Assembly (NCBI RefSeq): GCF_001746365.1
Contig: NZ_MJAJ01000042.1
Location: forward strand, 1 to 64,000
Direction of reading: 5' to 3'
Length of the DNA stretch: 64,000 nucleotides
From: Streptomyces sp. LUP30
GTDB lineage: Bacteria > Actinomycetota > Actinomycetes > Streptomycetales > Streptomycetaceae
In this document: piece by piece, positions 1 to 8,518 of the stretch
Layout: the number at the start of each line of letters is the position of its first letter
How positions within the stretch are numbered: the stretch's first letter is position 1
Translations under genes and position numbers: made by a program
Notes under the pieces: generated by a model
What the model was told of the DNA's origin: nothing
Database searches by the model: none
The model's input: the letters and a program-made list of their open reading frames with translations, nothing else

Positions 1-2696
1 GCCTTCTGTGCGGCCTCCTGGCGCTCGTCGCGCGCCTGGGCCGCCTCGGCGGCGGTCTCGTCGGCCTCCGCGCGCACGGTCCGCGCCTCGGCCAGCTCGG
101 CCTCGGACTCGTCGGCGAACGCGCGGGCCGCCCCGGCGGCCTGCGCCAGCTCGGTGAGCCGCCCGGCCGGACAGCCGGTACGCCAGGACGTGAGGCGCGC
201 CGCCAGTTCCCGGTCCTTGGCGAGCCGCGCCGCGAGCCGGCGGATGTCCTCGTCGCGCTCGCTCGCCCGCGCGCGCAGCGCCTGCCGCTCCTCGTCGGCG
301 GCGTGCTCGTCGTGCATGGCCGGGTTGGGCGGGACGAGGAAGACGTCCCCGCTGTCGGAGTCGGTGGGCGGGGTCGGCGCGAGCAGAGCGGCGGCCGTGC
401 CCACGGCGACGGCCGAGCGCGGCAGCAGCGCGGCCTCGCCGAGCGCCTCACGCGCGCGTGCGTGGGAGCCGGGATCGGTGATGATCACGCCGTCGACCAG
501 TTCGGGCCGGGCGGCGAGCACCCGCGCGTGGTCGACCGGGGCGACTGCCTGCGCGAGGTAGCGCCAGCCGGGCAGGGCGGGGATGCCGTGCTCGCCGAGG
601 AACTCGACGGTGGCCAGCACGTCCGGGCCGGGCGGGAGCAGTCCCCCGTCGCCGAGCGCGCCGAGGATGCGCGCGTCGTCGGCGGCGGCGGTGCGCAGGT
701 CGAAGAGCTGCCGTTCGGCGGAGGAGACGGCGTCGTCGAGGAGTTCGCGCAGTTCGTCGGCGCAGCGGTCGAGGTCCTCGGGGCTCAGCAGGGAGCCGTC
801 GTGGGACTCGCCGTCCTGTCGGGGCTGCGGGATCTGTCGGCGCACCCGGCCGCCGGTCAGCCCCAGGAGTTCGGCGAGCCGTTCCTCGCCGGCCAGGGAG
901 TCGGCGAGGCGTCGCTCGGCGTCGTAGGAGCGTTGGGCGGCGGTGGCGGCGTCGGCTGCGCGGGCTGCGGTGAGTTCGGCGCGGGACTCGGCCGAGGCGG
1001 CCTCGCGCGCGTGGTCGCCGGCTCTGCGCGAGGCCTCCCGGGCGGTGTCCCAGGCGGCGACGGCCGTCTTCTCGGCGTCGCTGGCGGCGAGCGCGGCGCG
1101 GGCGGGGTCGGCGTCGGGCGCGCTGTCGTCGAGCCAGCCCGCGCGTACGGCTTCGGCGGTCTCCTGCTCGACCTCGGCGAGACGCTGGCGCAGGTGCCCG
1201 ACCTCGCTGCGGGCGCGCTGGGCGTCGGTGGCGGCGGACGTGGCGTCCCGGTGCGCCGATTCGCCGACGTCCTGGAGGGCGGCCGAACGCTCCTCCTCCT
1301 CGTTGGCGAGGCTCTCGGCGCTCTCGGCGGCCGCGTGCAGGGCGCGCACGAGGTCGACGGCGGCCCTGGCGCGGGCGGCGAGGGCCGGGGCGGCGTCGCG
1401 TTCGGCCTCCTGGATGGCGGCGGACACACGCGCGACGCGGTCGGCGGCGGTGCGGTGGCGCAGCACGGCTTCAGCAGCCTGCCAGGCTGCGTGCAGCGTA
1501 CGGGCGTCGGCGAGTTCCCGCTTCTGCGCGGCGGCCGTCTTCTCGGCGGTCGAGAGGGCCAACGAGGCGTTGCGGTAGGCGAGTTCGGCGGCGATCAGGG
1601 CGCTGCGCTCGCGTGCGCCCTCGGAGTGGGTGACGGCGTAGGCGGCGGCCGTGACCCGCTGGGCGAGGTCACCGGCCCGCTGCCTCTCCCGCAGCCCCCG
1701 CGCGGAGAGCCGGCGGGCCAGGGCGCGGGTGCGTCGCTCGGCCCCGGCGTGGACGTCACGCGCGCGTGCCCGCGCCTCGGCGGCCTCGACGATCCGGCCC
1801 AGCAGGTCCGCGGACCCGGCGGTGAAGTCCCGTTCGGCGATGAGCTCGGCGCGTCGGCCGAGCTTGTTGCCGAAGCCGCTGACCAGGTCGGCGAGCCCGT
1901 CGGTGTCGCGGGTGTCGGTCACCGCGCGCAGCAGCAGGTCGGTGAAGTCGGAGTCCTTCTTGACCGCGAAGAGGCCGGCGGCCTCGCCTTCGTCGGCGTT
2001 CATCTCCCGCTGGTAGCGGAAGAGTTCGGGATCGAGACCGAGGTCGCCGAGGTGCTCGATCCACCGGTCGTGGATCTCCTCCCAGTGCACCTCCAGATGC
2101 GGATACGCCTTGCCCGCCTCGGTGATGGCGTCCCGGAAGCCCTTCATGGTGCGCCGCCGCCCCCGTGCGCCGGAGGCGCCCTCGACGGGCGGACGCACCG
2201 CGGTGGACTCGGCGACGGGCAGGTTGTCGAGGCTCAGCCCGGGTCCCGGCCGGAACGAGTACCAGGCTTCGGCGAACTTGCGCGGGTCGTTGGAGACCTG
2301 CCGGCCGCGCCACTCGCTGGCCTTGCCGACCACCACGCACTCGCCGGTGAGCACGTGCTGCCATTCCAGCGCCACGTGTCCGCAGTCGTCGGCGAGCAGG
2401 AACTTGCGCAGCACGCCGGAGCTGGCCCCCCCGAGGGTGTTGCGGTGGCCCGGCAGCATCACCGAGAAGATCAGCTTGAGCAGGACGGACTTGCCGCCGC
2501 CGTTCTCCAGGAAGAGCACGCCGGCGGGCGCGGGGCGGCGCGGCGGCCCGACGGGCTCCTCTGCGAAGAACTCCGCCTGGGTGGGCGCGGGGTCGGGCAC
2601 GACGTCGCCGACGCCCCGCAGGTCAAGCACGGTGTCGGCGTAGCGCGCACCGGCAGGACCGATGGAGTAGAGGCGGACCCGGGACAGCTCGTACAT
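1..2696 (-). CDS. SMC/SbcC-like ATPase (MukB/JetC-like), 3' end beyond window
   Basis: Open from an ATG at 2696 to the left edge (898 codons) with no stop; the C-terminus lies outside. The N-terminus carries a P-loop, LENGGGKS, at residues 63-70, preceded by an MYELSRVRLYSIGPAG start. After a globular head (about residues 1-240) comes a long Ala/Glu/Arg-rich stretch with coiled-coil character, interrupted by a hinge-like globular part read from about 350-640. This head-coil-hinge-coil layout is that of SMC/Rad50/MukB ATPases. It is the last of three co-oriented genes (79 bp after the KITE-like gene), so the likely role is the motor of a MukBEF/MksBEF/Wadjet-like DNA-organising or plasmid-restricting complex. 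The Walker A context differs from the classic GxNGSGKS of TIGR02680, so I do not assign a Wadjet type. ABC signature and Walker B lie off the edge. Confidence 0.8.
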   Translation of the reverse strand, partial: MYELSRVRLYSIGPAGARYADTVLDLRGVGDVVPDPAPTQAEFFAEEPVGPPRRPAPAGVLFLENGGGKSVLLKLIFSVMLPGHRNTLGGASSGVLRKFLLADDCGHVALEWQHVLTGECVVVGKASEWRGRQVSNDPRKFAEAWYSFRPGPGLSLDNLPVAESTAVRPPVEGASGARGRRRTMKGFRDAITEAGKAYPHLEVHWEEIHDRWIEHLGDLGLDPELFRYQREMNADEGEAAGLFAVKKDSDFTDLLLRAVTDTRDTDGLADLVSGFGNKLGRRAELIAERDFTAGSADLLGRIVEAAEARARARDVHAGAERRTRALARRLSARGLRERQRAGDLAQRVTAAAYAVTHSEGARERSALIAAELAYRNASLALSTAEKTAAAQKRELADARTLHAAWQAAEAVLRHRTAADRVARVSAAIQEAERDAAPALAARARAAVDLVRALHAAAESAESLANEEEERSAALQDVGESAHRDATSAATDAQRARSEVGHLRQRLAEVEQETAEAVRAGWLDDSAPDADPARAALAASDAEKTAVAAWDTAREASRRAGDHAREAASAESRAELTAARAADAATAAQRSYDAERRLADSLAGEERLAELLGLTGGRVRRQIPQPRQDGESHDGSLLSPEDLDRCADELRELLDDAVSSAERQLFDLRTAAADDARILGALGDGGLLPPGPDVLATVEFLGEHGIPALPGWRYLAQAVAPVDHARVLAARPELVDGVIITDPGSHARAREALGEAALLPRSAVAVGTAAALLAPTPPTDSDSGDVFLVPPNPAMHDEHAADEERQALRARASERDEDIRRLAARLAKDRELAARLTSWRTGCPAGRLTELAQAAGAARAFADESEAELAEARTVRAEADETAAEAAQARDERQEAAQK

Positions 2697-2775
2697 GGCG
2701 GACTCTCGTAAGTCTTCGGCAGATCGGCGGATCAGGGGGAGGGGGGGTGCGGAGTGCTGGGAGCGGGCGGGGGCG

Positions 2776-3654
2776 TCAGGAGTGGAACGGAAGGCCCGCG
2801 TCGGCCACCAGCTCCAGGTCGTCGCTCTCCTCGGCGGGCAGCAGGGTCGGCGTCCCGTCGGTGACCGGGACGACGCCCAGTTCGAGCAGCTCGGCCATGG
2901 CGGCGCTGCCGGCCATGTCGCGCACCTGGAGCTGGTAGCGGGCGGTCGTGCGGTAGGTGCCGCCGTTGTCGTCGCCGGTCCGCTGCAGGAAACCGGAGTC
3001 GGTGAGGAAGGCGACGGCCTTGCCGACGATGCCGGTCGTCGAACCGGCGAGTCTGCGGGCGTCCTTGGTGGCGCCGGTGGAGCTGCGGCGGGCCCAGATC
3101 CGCCATGCGGCCTCCAGGCCGGGCGCGTCGGTCGCGGGGTCGGTGTTCTCGCCCTGTTCCTGCGCCCGTTGCTCGAGGCGGTGGCAGGCCTGGCGCACGA
3201 AGGCGTCGACTCCGTTGACGCTGACCCGGCCGATGTATCCGTCGTCGGCCAGGTCCTCGGGGCGCGGGAAGGCCATCGCGGCGACGCAGAGATGGGCGAG
3301 GCCGTGCAGGAAGCGGTCGCCGCCGTCGGCGGAGGTACGACGGGCGTAGTCCCCCATGCGCACGGCGAACACCGAGTCCTCGGCGGCGGTCACGGCCATG
3401 CCGGCGCGGGGGGACACCTCCAGCACGATCAGCCCCAGCCCGGCGGCGACGGCGTCGGCGAGCCGCGCGAACGCGGGGTCCTCGCGGTGACGCCGTAGCA
3501 GGTCGGCGTACTCCTGGTCGCGCGCGGGCTGCAGTTTGGACTGCAGCCCGAAGGCGACGAGCCGCGCCGCGTCGGCGGCGTCGGCAGGGGTGACGGCGGC
3601 GGAGGCAGGTACGACGGCGGCCTCCGGCTCACTCCGGTCGACGTGCTCGGTCAC
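2776..3654 (-). CDS. MukE/JetB-like (KITE-type) subunit of SMC operon
   Basis: About 292 aa. I place the start at the GTG at 3654 because GAGGAG sits 8 nt upstream; an in-frame GTG at 3681 would add nine residues without a better ribosome site. The protein is soluble, without signal peptide or membrane segment. It has an Ala/Leu-rich helical N-terminal half and a C-terminal part (STTGIVGKAVAFLTDSGFLQ, then TYRTTARYQLQV) that looks like a winged-helix unit. That fits the small accessory subunit (MukE, MksE, JetB) between kleisin and SMC ATPase. Assignment rests on gene order and architecture, since I cannot run a profile search. Preceding gene ends 82 bp upstream; the ATPase starts 79 bp downstream; one operon is likely. 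Confidence 0.6.
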   Translation of the reverse strand: MTEHVDRSEPEAAVVPASAAVTPADAADAARLVAFGLQSKLQPARDQEYADLLRRHREDPAFARLADAVAAGLGLIVLEVSPRAGMAVTAAEDSVFAVRMGDYARRTSADGGDRFLHGLAHLCVAAMAFPRPEDLADDGYIGRVSVNGVDAFVRQACHRLEQRAQEQGENTDPATDAPGLEAAWRIWARRSSTGATKDARRLAGSTTGIVGKAVAFLTDSGFLQRTGDDNGGTYRTTARYQLQVRDMAGSAAMAELLELGVVPVTDGTPTLLPAEESDDLELVADAGLPFHS

Positions 3655-3736
3655 GGCCTCGGCTCCTCGTTGTTGCGGCACGCGTGCGTGTGCCCGTACG
3701 TGCGCTCGTGCTCGTCCATTCGGTTCTCCACCCGGC

Positions 3737-5293
3737 TCATGCCGCCTCCGTGCGGTCCGCCGCCATGCCCGCGGAGTCCAGCAGGGCGGTGCCGACGATG
3801 AGATCGGCGCCGCCGAACTCGGGGTCGTCCAGCTCCGTCCCGTCGTCCACGGCGAACAGCAGCTTCTCCTCGCCCTGCCGATAGGCGGTGCCGACGGCCG
3901 GGCTGGCCGCGTGCACCGCCAGCAGGGCCACCAGGTACGGCAGGTCGGGGTCGGTGCGGCGGGCCTGGGCCAGCAGTCCGGACAGGCGTCGCGGGGCGTC
4001 CGCGGGCAGATCGAGCAGTTCCGTCGCCGCGGCCAGCTGCTCCTCGCTGAACCGGCTGTCGTCCGGCGTGGCGATGAGATCGGGCTCCGGCATCTCCGCT
4101 CCCAGGTGCTCGCGCTCCAGGGGCGGGGTCAGCAGGAGGTCGACGAGGTCGCCCATCCGCACGGACACCGGGGTGCGCAGCCCGGTGCCGTGCGCGAAGA
4201 ACGCGTCGGTGACCCGGACCGCCTGCTCCACCGGCAACGGCAGCACGGGGGCGACGAGGTGCCCGTAGAGGTCCGTCCCCGACGACGTCATGGGGGTGGC
4301 GAAGGCCTGCCGGTCCTGCTCGGCGCGGAACAGCGGGCCCGCCTCCAGCAACCGGGACTGCAGCTGCGTGTGCCTGCGGATGCAGTCCTTGACGATGTCG
4401 ACGAGCTCGGCGGCCCGGCGCTTGTTCTGCGCGTCCTCGATCTCGTCACGCGCCTTGCGGATGTTGGTGAGGATCGCGTTCTCGTGGCGGTAGCGGTCGG
4501 CGACGTGGTCCAGAGCCTCGGCGATCATGTCGGGCACCGCGTTCAGCCAGTCCACCGCCCGGACGTTGCGACGGGTGGCCTCCAGGGCGCGGCGGAGCGT
4601 CTCGGAGTACTGCACCGTGCGGTAGCGAGCCTGTTCGGCGGCCAGCTGGGCGTCGGCGAGGCGGCCTCGGCGGATGAGGACCTCCAGCTTGACCTCGGCC
4701 GCGATCTGCGCGCTGGTGACGTCCGTGTCGAGGGCGCCGACGAGCACGTTCACCGCTTCGTCGGTGGTGCGCAGGTAGACCGCGCCGCCGTAGCCGGGGA
4801 CCTCCTCGATCAGCTTGAAGTCGTAGTCCCGGCGCACATAGGTGCCGTCCGGCGCGAACATGCCGTAGGCGGCGCGGAAACCGCGGTCCACGCTGCCGAC
4901 GTTGATCAGGTTCTCCAGGACCCAGCGGGCCACCCGTTCGTGTTCGGCGACGGGCCGTCGCGGGGCCTGTGCGGCGATGCGGGGCAGCAGACGGGCCACT
5001 ATCTGGTCGTGGTCGGCGCCGGTGTCGAAGTCCATGTTGAGCGTGACGAGGTCGATGGCGGCCAGGGCGATCTCCGCCATGCCGTACACCGAGTACTCGC
5101 CGGCCAGATTGGCCTTGCGCGCGTCGAGGTCGTGGATCGGCGCCGTGCAGGCGAGCGCGCGCAGCCGCCGCGCCAGCCCCTCGTCGGCGGCCGGGCCCTG
5201 TGCGGGGCGCGGCCCCGCGCTGAGCTGGGGCGGAACACGGTCCGTCGAAGCAGGCGAAGTCACGGTGCACAGACTAGGTCCTCGGTCTGACAT
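3737..5293 (-). CDS. MukF/JetA-like (kleisin-type) subunit of SMC operon
   Basis: 518 aa, first gene of the minus-strand SMC-like operon. The N-terminal ~230 residues include a helical/winged-helix-like region (RDYDFKLIEEVPGYGG, then VYLRTTDEAVNVLVGAL). The middle (about 200-340) is charged and helical with heptad-like spacing (RYRHENAILTNIRKARDEIE and the following residues to about 315), and the C-terminus is acidic. This resembles MukF/MksF/Wadjet JetA, which bridge SMC heads. The order kleisin-KITE-SMC is exactly the conserved order of mksFEB and jetABC. The ATG at 5293 lacks a clear ribosome site; a GTG ten codons on (VTSPAST) has a distant GAGGA and may be the true start. A nuclease/topoisomerase-like fourth gene (mksG/jetD), if present, would lie left of the window. 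Confidence 0.6.
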   Translation of the reverse strand: MSDRGPSLCTVTSPASTDRVPPQLSAGPRPAQGPAADEGLARRLRALACTAPIHDLDARKANLAGEYSVYGMAEIALAAIDLVTLNMDFDTGADHDQIVARLLPRIAAQAPRRPVAEHERVARWVLENLINVGSVDRGFRAAYGMFAPDGTYVRRDYDFKLIEEVPGYGGAVYLRTTDEAVNVLVGALDTDVTSAQIAAEVKLEVLIRRGRLADAQLAAEQARYRTVQYSETLRRALEATRRNVRAVDWLNAVPDMIAEALDHVADRYRHENAILTNIRKARDEIEDAQNKRRAAELVDIVKDCIRRHTQLQSRLLEAGPLFRAEQDRQAFATPMTSSGTDLYGHLVAPVLPLPVEQAVRVTDAFFAHGTGLRTPVSVRMGDLVDLLLTPPLEREHLGAEMPEPDLIATPDDSRFSEEQLAAATELLDLPADAPRRLSGLLAQARRTDPDLPYLVALLAVHAASPAVGTAYRQGEEKLLFAVDDGTELDDPEFGGADLIVGTALLDSAGMAADRTEAA

Positions 5294-5473
5294 CGACCCA
5301 AACGACGCGGATCGCCTCCGGCCTGCGGGCCCGTGACCACCGGCTGTGCCGCGTCCGCGGGCCGGCGGGGTCCGCCGGAGTGCCGCCGGGCGACCAGCCG
5401 CGACCGGCCGGATCCCGGCATGCCGCTCCTTTCCCCCGCTCCCCCGGCGCCCCGCCCCGCCCGTCCCCTCCCC

Positions 5474-6193
5474 CTAAAGGGCGCGACTCTCCTCCACCCT
5501 TCGCCGGTACACCTCGACCACCTTGGCCGAAGAGTCGTCGAGGTAGACCGTGAGCAGCCGCTCGGCCCCTGCCCGGTCCCCGGCCTCCAGGGCCTGGAGG
5601 ATCTGGCGGTTGCGCTGGAGGTAGGGCTCGTGCAGTTTCCGCGGCTCGTCGACGAGGTGGAAGGCCAGACGCAGCTCGGCGAAGACGCTGCGCATGAACT
5701 CGTCGGTGCGCGCGCTTCCGGCCAGGGCCACCAGTTCCCGGTGGAAGTGGATGTTCGCGGTGCCCAGTCCCTTCCACTCGTTCTCCACGGCAGCCAGCTG
5801 CCCTTCCGTGACGCTCGCCCGGAGGCCCTCCAGCGCGTACGGCGGCTCGGCGAGCCCTCGCACGACGGCGCACTCCACGAGGGTGCGCGTGCGGTAGATG
5901 TCCTCGACGTCCTCCACGGTCAGGACCCGGACGAACACGCCCCGGTTCAACTCGTGGACGAGCAGGCGCTCATGGGTGAGCAGCCGGAACGCCTCGCGCA
6001 AGGTGTTGCGCGAGACGCCGAGGGCTCCGCCGATGCTGTCCTCCGAGAGCCGGGTCCCGGGCGGGAAGTAGCCCTCGGCGATACGGCTCCTGAGGATGTC
6101 CGAAACCCGTTCGGCCGTGCTCGTACGGCCCAGGAGGGCGCGGTCGTCGGCCAGTCCCGCCAGCTGATCTGCCATGCCGGAATTCAATCGCAC
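5474..6193 (-). CDS. GntR-family regulator, FadR/FCD subfamily
   Basis: 239 aa from a GTG at 6193, or 233 aa from ATG 6175 (MADQLAG); neither start has a strong ribosome site. Residues ~25-90 form the GntR winged helix (SDILRSRIAEGYFPPGTRLS, then ALGVSRNTLREAFRLLTHER). Residues ~95-225 form an all-helical FCD ligand domain with the Asp/His metal-ligand pattern (NIHFHRELVALAG, QALEAGDRAGAERLL). Such regulators sense small carboxylates and act on adjacent catabolic genes. It is divergent from the MFS-DUF1445-pxpABC operon, with a perfect palindrome between them at 6226-6238, so I infer it controls 5-oxoproline/glutamate-derived acid use. Confidence 0.9.
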   Translation of the reverse strand: MRLNSGMADQLAGLADDRALLGRTSTAERVSDILRSRIAEGYFPPGTRLSEDSIGGALGVSRNTLREAFRLLTHERLLVHELNRGVFVRVLTVEDVEDIYRTRTLVECAVVRGLAEPPYALEGLRASVTEGQLAAVENEWKGLGTANIHFHRELVALAGSARTDEFMRSVFAELRLAFHLVDEPRKLHEPYLQRNRQILQALEAGDRAGAERLLTVYLDDSSAKVVEVYRRRVEESRAL

Positions 6194-6225
6194 GCCTGAG
6201 AACGAGACAACGGGGGTATTGAAGA

Positions 6226-6238
6226 ATCGTTCAACGAT
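6226..6238. promoter_or_regulatory. Candidate GntR operator palindrome
   Basis: ATCGTT-C-AACGAT is a perfect 13-bp palindrome in the 153-bp divergent region between the FCD regulator and the MFS/pxp operon. It is nested in a second dyad, TTGAA-N6-TTCAA (6219-6234). FCD-type GntR proteins bind short palindromes of this size. The assignment to the neighbouring regulator is inference from position and symmetry. Confidence 0.55.
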
Positions 6239-6346
6239 CCTCTACCTTCGTTTGCACGGCACCGCCCCGTCCCCACCGCGGCGACCCGCCTCCCGCACGG
6301 CACGGCTCAGTCCCAGCACCCTCCGTCCTCCTTCAGCGAGGTGCAC

Positions 6347-7648
6347 ATGAGCACTCCCCCTCCACCACAGGCCCCGACCGCCGAAGACCGGCGGACGACG
6401 ACCGGGCACACCCCCGACGACGGGGCACTGGCCTGGCTGCGCGCCCTCGGACCGCGCGGCCGCCGCGCCTTCGCCGGCGCGTTCGGCGGCTACGCCCTCG
6501 ACTCCTACGACTACTTCACGCTGCCCCTGAGCATGGTCGCGCTGGCCGCGTACTTCGGCCTGGACAGCGGCCAGACCGGCCTGTTCACCACCGTCACCCT
6601 GGTCGCCTCGGCGATCGGCGGCGCCGTGGCGGGCGTCCTGGCCGACCGGATCGGCCGGGTCAGGGCCCTGATGATCACGGTGATCACCTACGCGGTGTTC
6701 ACCGTCGCCTGCGGCTTCGCGCCCACCTACGGGACTCTGCTGGTCCTGAGGTCCCTCCAGGGGCTCGGCTTCGGCGGCGAGTGGGCCGTCGGCGCCATCC
6801 TGGTGGCCGAGTACGCGAGCGCGAAGCACCGGGGCCGCACCCTGGGCGCGATCCAGAGCTCGTGGGCCGTCGGCTGGGGCCTCGCGGCCGTCGCCTACAC
6901 GCTGGTGTTCTCGTTCTTCGGCGACGACATGGCCTGGCGGATCATGTTCTGGACGGGCGCGCTGCCCGCCCTCCTCGTCGTGTGGATGCGCCGCCGGGTG
7001 CAGGACGCGCCGCAGGCCACGGCGGCCCGGGAACAGAGCGCCGAGAAGGGTTCGTTCCCGGCGATCTTCAAGGGCCCGCTGCTGCGGACGACCCTCTTCG
7101 CGGGCCTGCTCTCCACCGGCGTGCAGGGCGGCTACTACACCCTCGCCACCTGGGTGCCGACGTACCTGAAGTCGGAGCGCGGCCTGTCGGTGGTCGGCAC
7201 CGGCGGCTATCTGACCTTCCTGATCTCGGGCGCCTTCCTCGGCTATCTCACCGGCGGCTACCTGACCGACCGACTGGGCCGGCGTCGCAACATCTGGCTG
7301 TTCGCCCTGCTCTCGGCCGTGTGCATCCTGGCGTACGCCAACATCCCGAGCGGGGCGGACACCCTGCTGCTCGTCCTCGGCTTCCCGCTCGGGTTCTGCA
7401 TGTCGGCCATCTTCAGCGGCTTCGGGTCCTACCTGAGCGAGCTGTATCCGACGGCCCTGCGCGGCACGGGACAGGGCTTCACGTACAACACCGGTCGCGC
7501 CGTGGGCGCGGTCTTCCCCACCACGGTCGGTTTCCTGGCCGACAGCTGGGGCGTCGGCGGCGCACTGACCTTCGGCGCGATCGGCTACGCGATCGCCGCC
7601 CTGGCGCTGCTGGGCCTCCCCGAGACGCGCGGCAAGGAGCTCGAGTGA
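6347..7648 (+). CDS. MFS carboxylate-type transporter
   Basis: 433 aa from ATG 6347, chosen over a GTG two codons upstream because GAGG lies 5 nt before it. Twelve hydrophobic segments are visible. The loop 2-3 signature is GVLADRIGRVRAL, and TM4-5 carries RSLQGLGFGGEWAVGAILVA, typical of the sugar/aromatic-acid/carboxylate branch of the major facilitator superfamily. A second A-like motif (GGYLTDRLGRRR) follows the central loop. It is first in a coupled operon with a DUF1445 protein and 5-oxoprolinase subunits, so the cargo is probably 5-oxoproline or a related small acid; this is inference from context. The stop overlaps the next GTG (GTGA). Confidence 0.9.
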   Translation: MSTPPPPQAPTAEDRRTTTGHTPDDGALAWLRALGPRGRRAFAGAFGGYALDSYDYFTLPLSMVALAAYFGLDSGQTGLFTTVTLVASAIGGAVAGVLADRIGRVRALMITVITYAVFTVACGFAPTYGTLLVLRSLQGLGFGGEWAVGAILVAEYASAKHRGRTLGAIQSSWAVGWGLAAVAYTLVFSFFGDDMAWRIMFWTGALPALLVVWMRRRVQDAPQATAAREQSAEKGSFPAIFKGPLLRTTLFAGLLSTGVQGGYYTLATWVPTYLKSERGLSVVGTGGYLTFLISGAFLGYLTGGYLTDRLGRRRNIWLFALLSAVCILAYANIPSGADTLLLVLGFPLGFCMSAIFSGFGSYLSELYPTALRGTGQGFTYNTGRAVGAVFPTTVGFLADSWGVGGALTFGAIGYAIAALALLGLPETRGKELE

Positions 7649-8499
7649 AACGCCCCCTTCTCACGCAGGACCGTCGTCCGCCTCTGGGCGAGGACCGTCC
7701 CGTCGCACTGACCGAGCGGCACGCGCACGCGTGGAGCCCCGAGACCGCCCGGGCCCGCTTCCGGGCGGGCCTGGCGGGCCCCACGGCCGGGGTCGCGGCG
7801 GGCCACACACAGGTCAACCTGATCTCGGTGCCCGCGGACTGGGCGTACGACATGCTGCTGTTCTGTCAGCGCAACCCGAAGCCCTGTCCCGTGCTCGACG
7901 TCACGGACGCCGGCTCCTGGACGACCGTCCTGGCCGAGGGGGCCGACCTGCGCACCGATCTGCCCCGCTACCGCGTGTGGGCGGAGGGGGAACTGGTGGA
8001 CGAGCCGACGGACGTCCGCGCGTACTGGCGCGAGGACCTGGTGTCGTTCCTGATCGGCTGCAGCTTCACCTTCGAGTGGGCGCTGTCCGGGGCGGGCGTC
8101 CCCATCCGCCACCTCGAACAGGGGCGCAACGTCCCGATGTACATGACCGACCGTCAGTGCCGTCCGGCGGGACGGCTGCACGGGCCGATGGTGGTGTCGA
8201 TGCGTCCGGTGCCGCCGCGGCATCTGGCGGCCGCCATCCGGGAGAGCGGCCTGCTCCCGGCGGTGCACGGCAGCCCCGTACACTGCGGCGATCCGTCGGT
8301 GCTGGGCATCGGGGATCTCGGGCGGCCCGACTTCGGCGATCCGGTGGACGCCGAGCCCGACGACATCCCGGTGTTCTGGGCCTGCGGGGTCACCCCGCAG
8401 GCCGCGGTGATGGCCTCGCGCCCGCCGTTCGCCCTCACCCACGCTCCGGGACAGATGTTCCTCACCGACGCCCGCGACGAGCAGTACCGCGTGGCCTGA
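7645..8499 (+). CDS. DUF1445 / D-glutamate cyclase-family protein (putative hydro-lyase)
   Basis: 284 aa from GTG 7645, overlapping the MFS stop and preceded by AAGGAG with 5 nt spacing. Family hallmarks are visible: TAGVAAGHTQVNLISVPADW, FCQRNPKPCPVLDVTD, FLIGCSFTFEWAL, and near the C-terminus DIPVFWACGVTPQAAVM with HAPGQMFLTD. The family (Pfam PF07286, long called putative hydro-lyase or YcsI) includes the mammalian mitochondrial D-glutamate cyclase, which makes 5-oxo-D-proline. The adjacency to PxpABC, which opens 5-oxoproline, makes a cyclase or related role plausible here. The bacterial enzyme's activity is not shown by the sequence. Confidence 0.88.
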   Translation: MKRPLLTQDRRPPLGEDRPVALTERHAHAWSPETARARFRAGLAGPTAGVAAGHTQVNLISVPADWAYDMLLFCQRNPKPCPVLDVTDAGSWTTVLAEGADLRTDLPRYRVWAEGELVDEPTDVRAYWREDLVSFLIGCSFTFEWALSGAGVPIRHLEQGRNVPMYMTDRQCRPAGRLHGPMVVSMRPVPPRHLAAAIRESGLLPAVHGSPVHCGDPSVLGIGDLGRPDFGDPVDAEPDDIPVFWACGVTPQAAVMASRPPFALTHAPGQMFLTDARDEQYRVA

Positions 8500-8518
8500 G
8501 AAGGAGTACGAAGGAACC

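Noticed and set aside
303..2711. Very long plus-strand open frame (802 codons)
   Set aside because: Shadow of the SMC-like ATPase on the minus strand; its product is Gly/Ala/Arg-rich with no domain, caused by GC codon bias.
3536..5290. Long plus-strand frame opposite the kleisin-like gene
   Set aside because: Low-complexity antisense frame without a ribosome site; the minus-strand frame has coherent helical structure.
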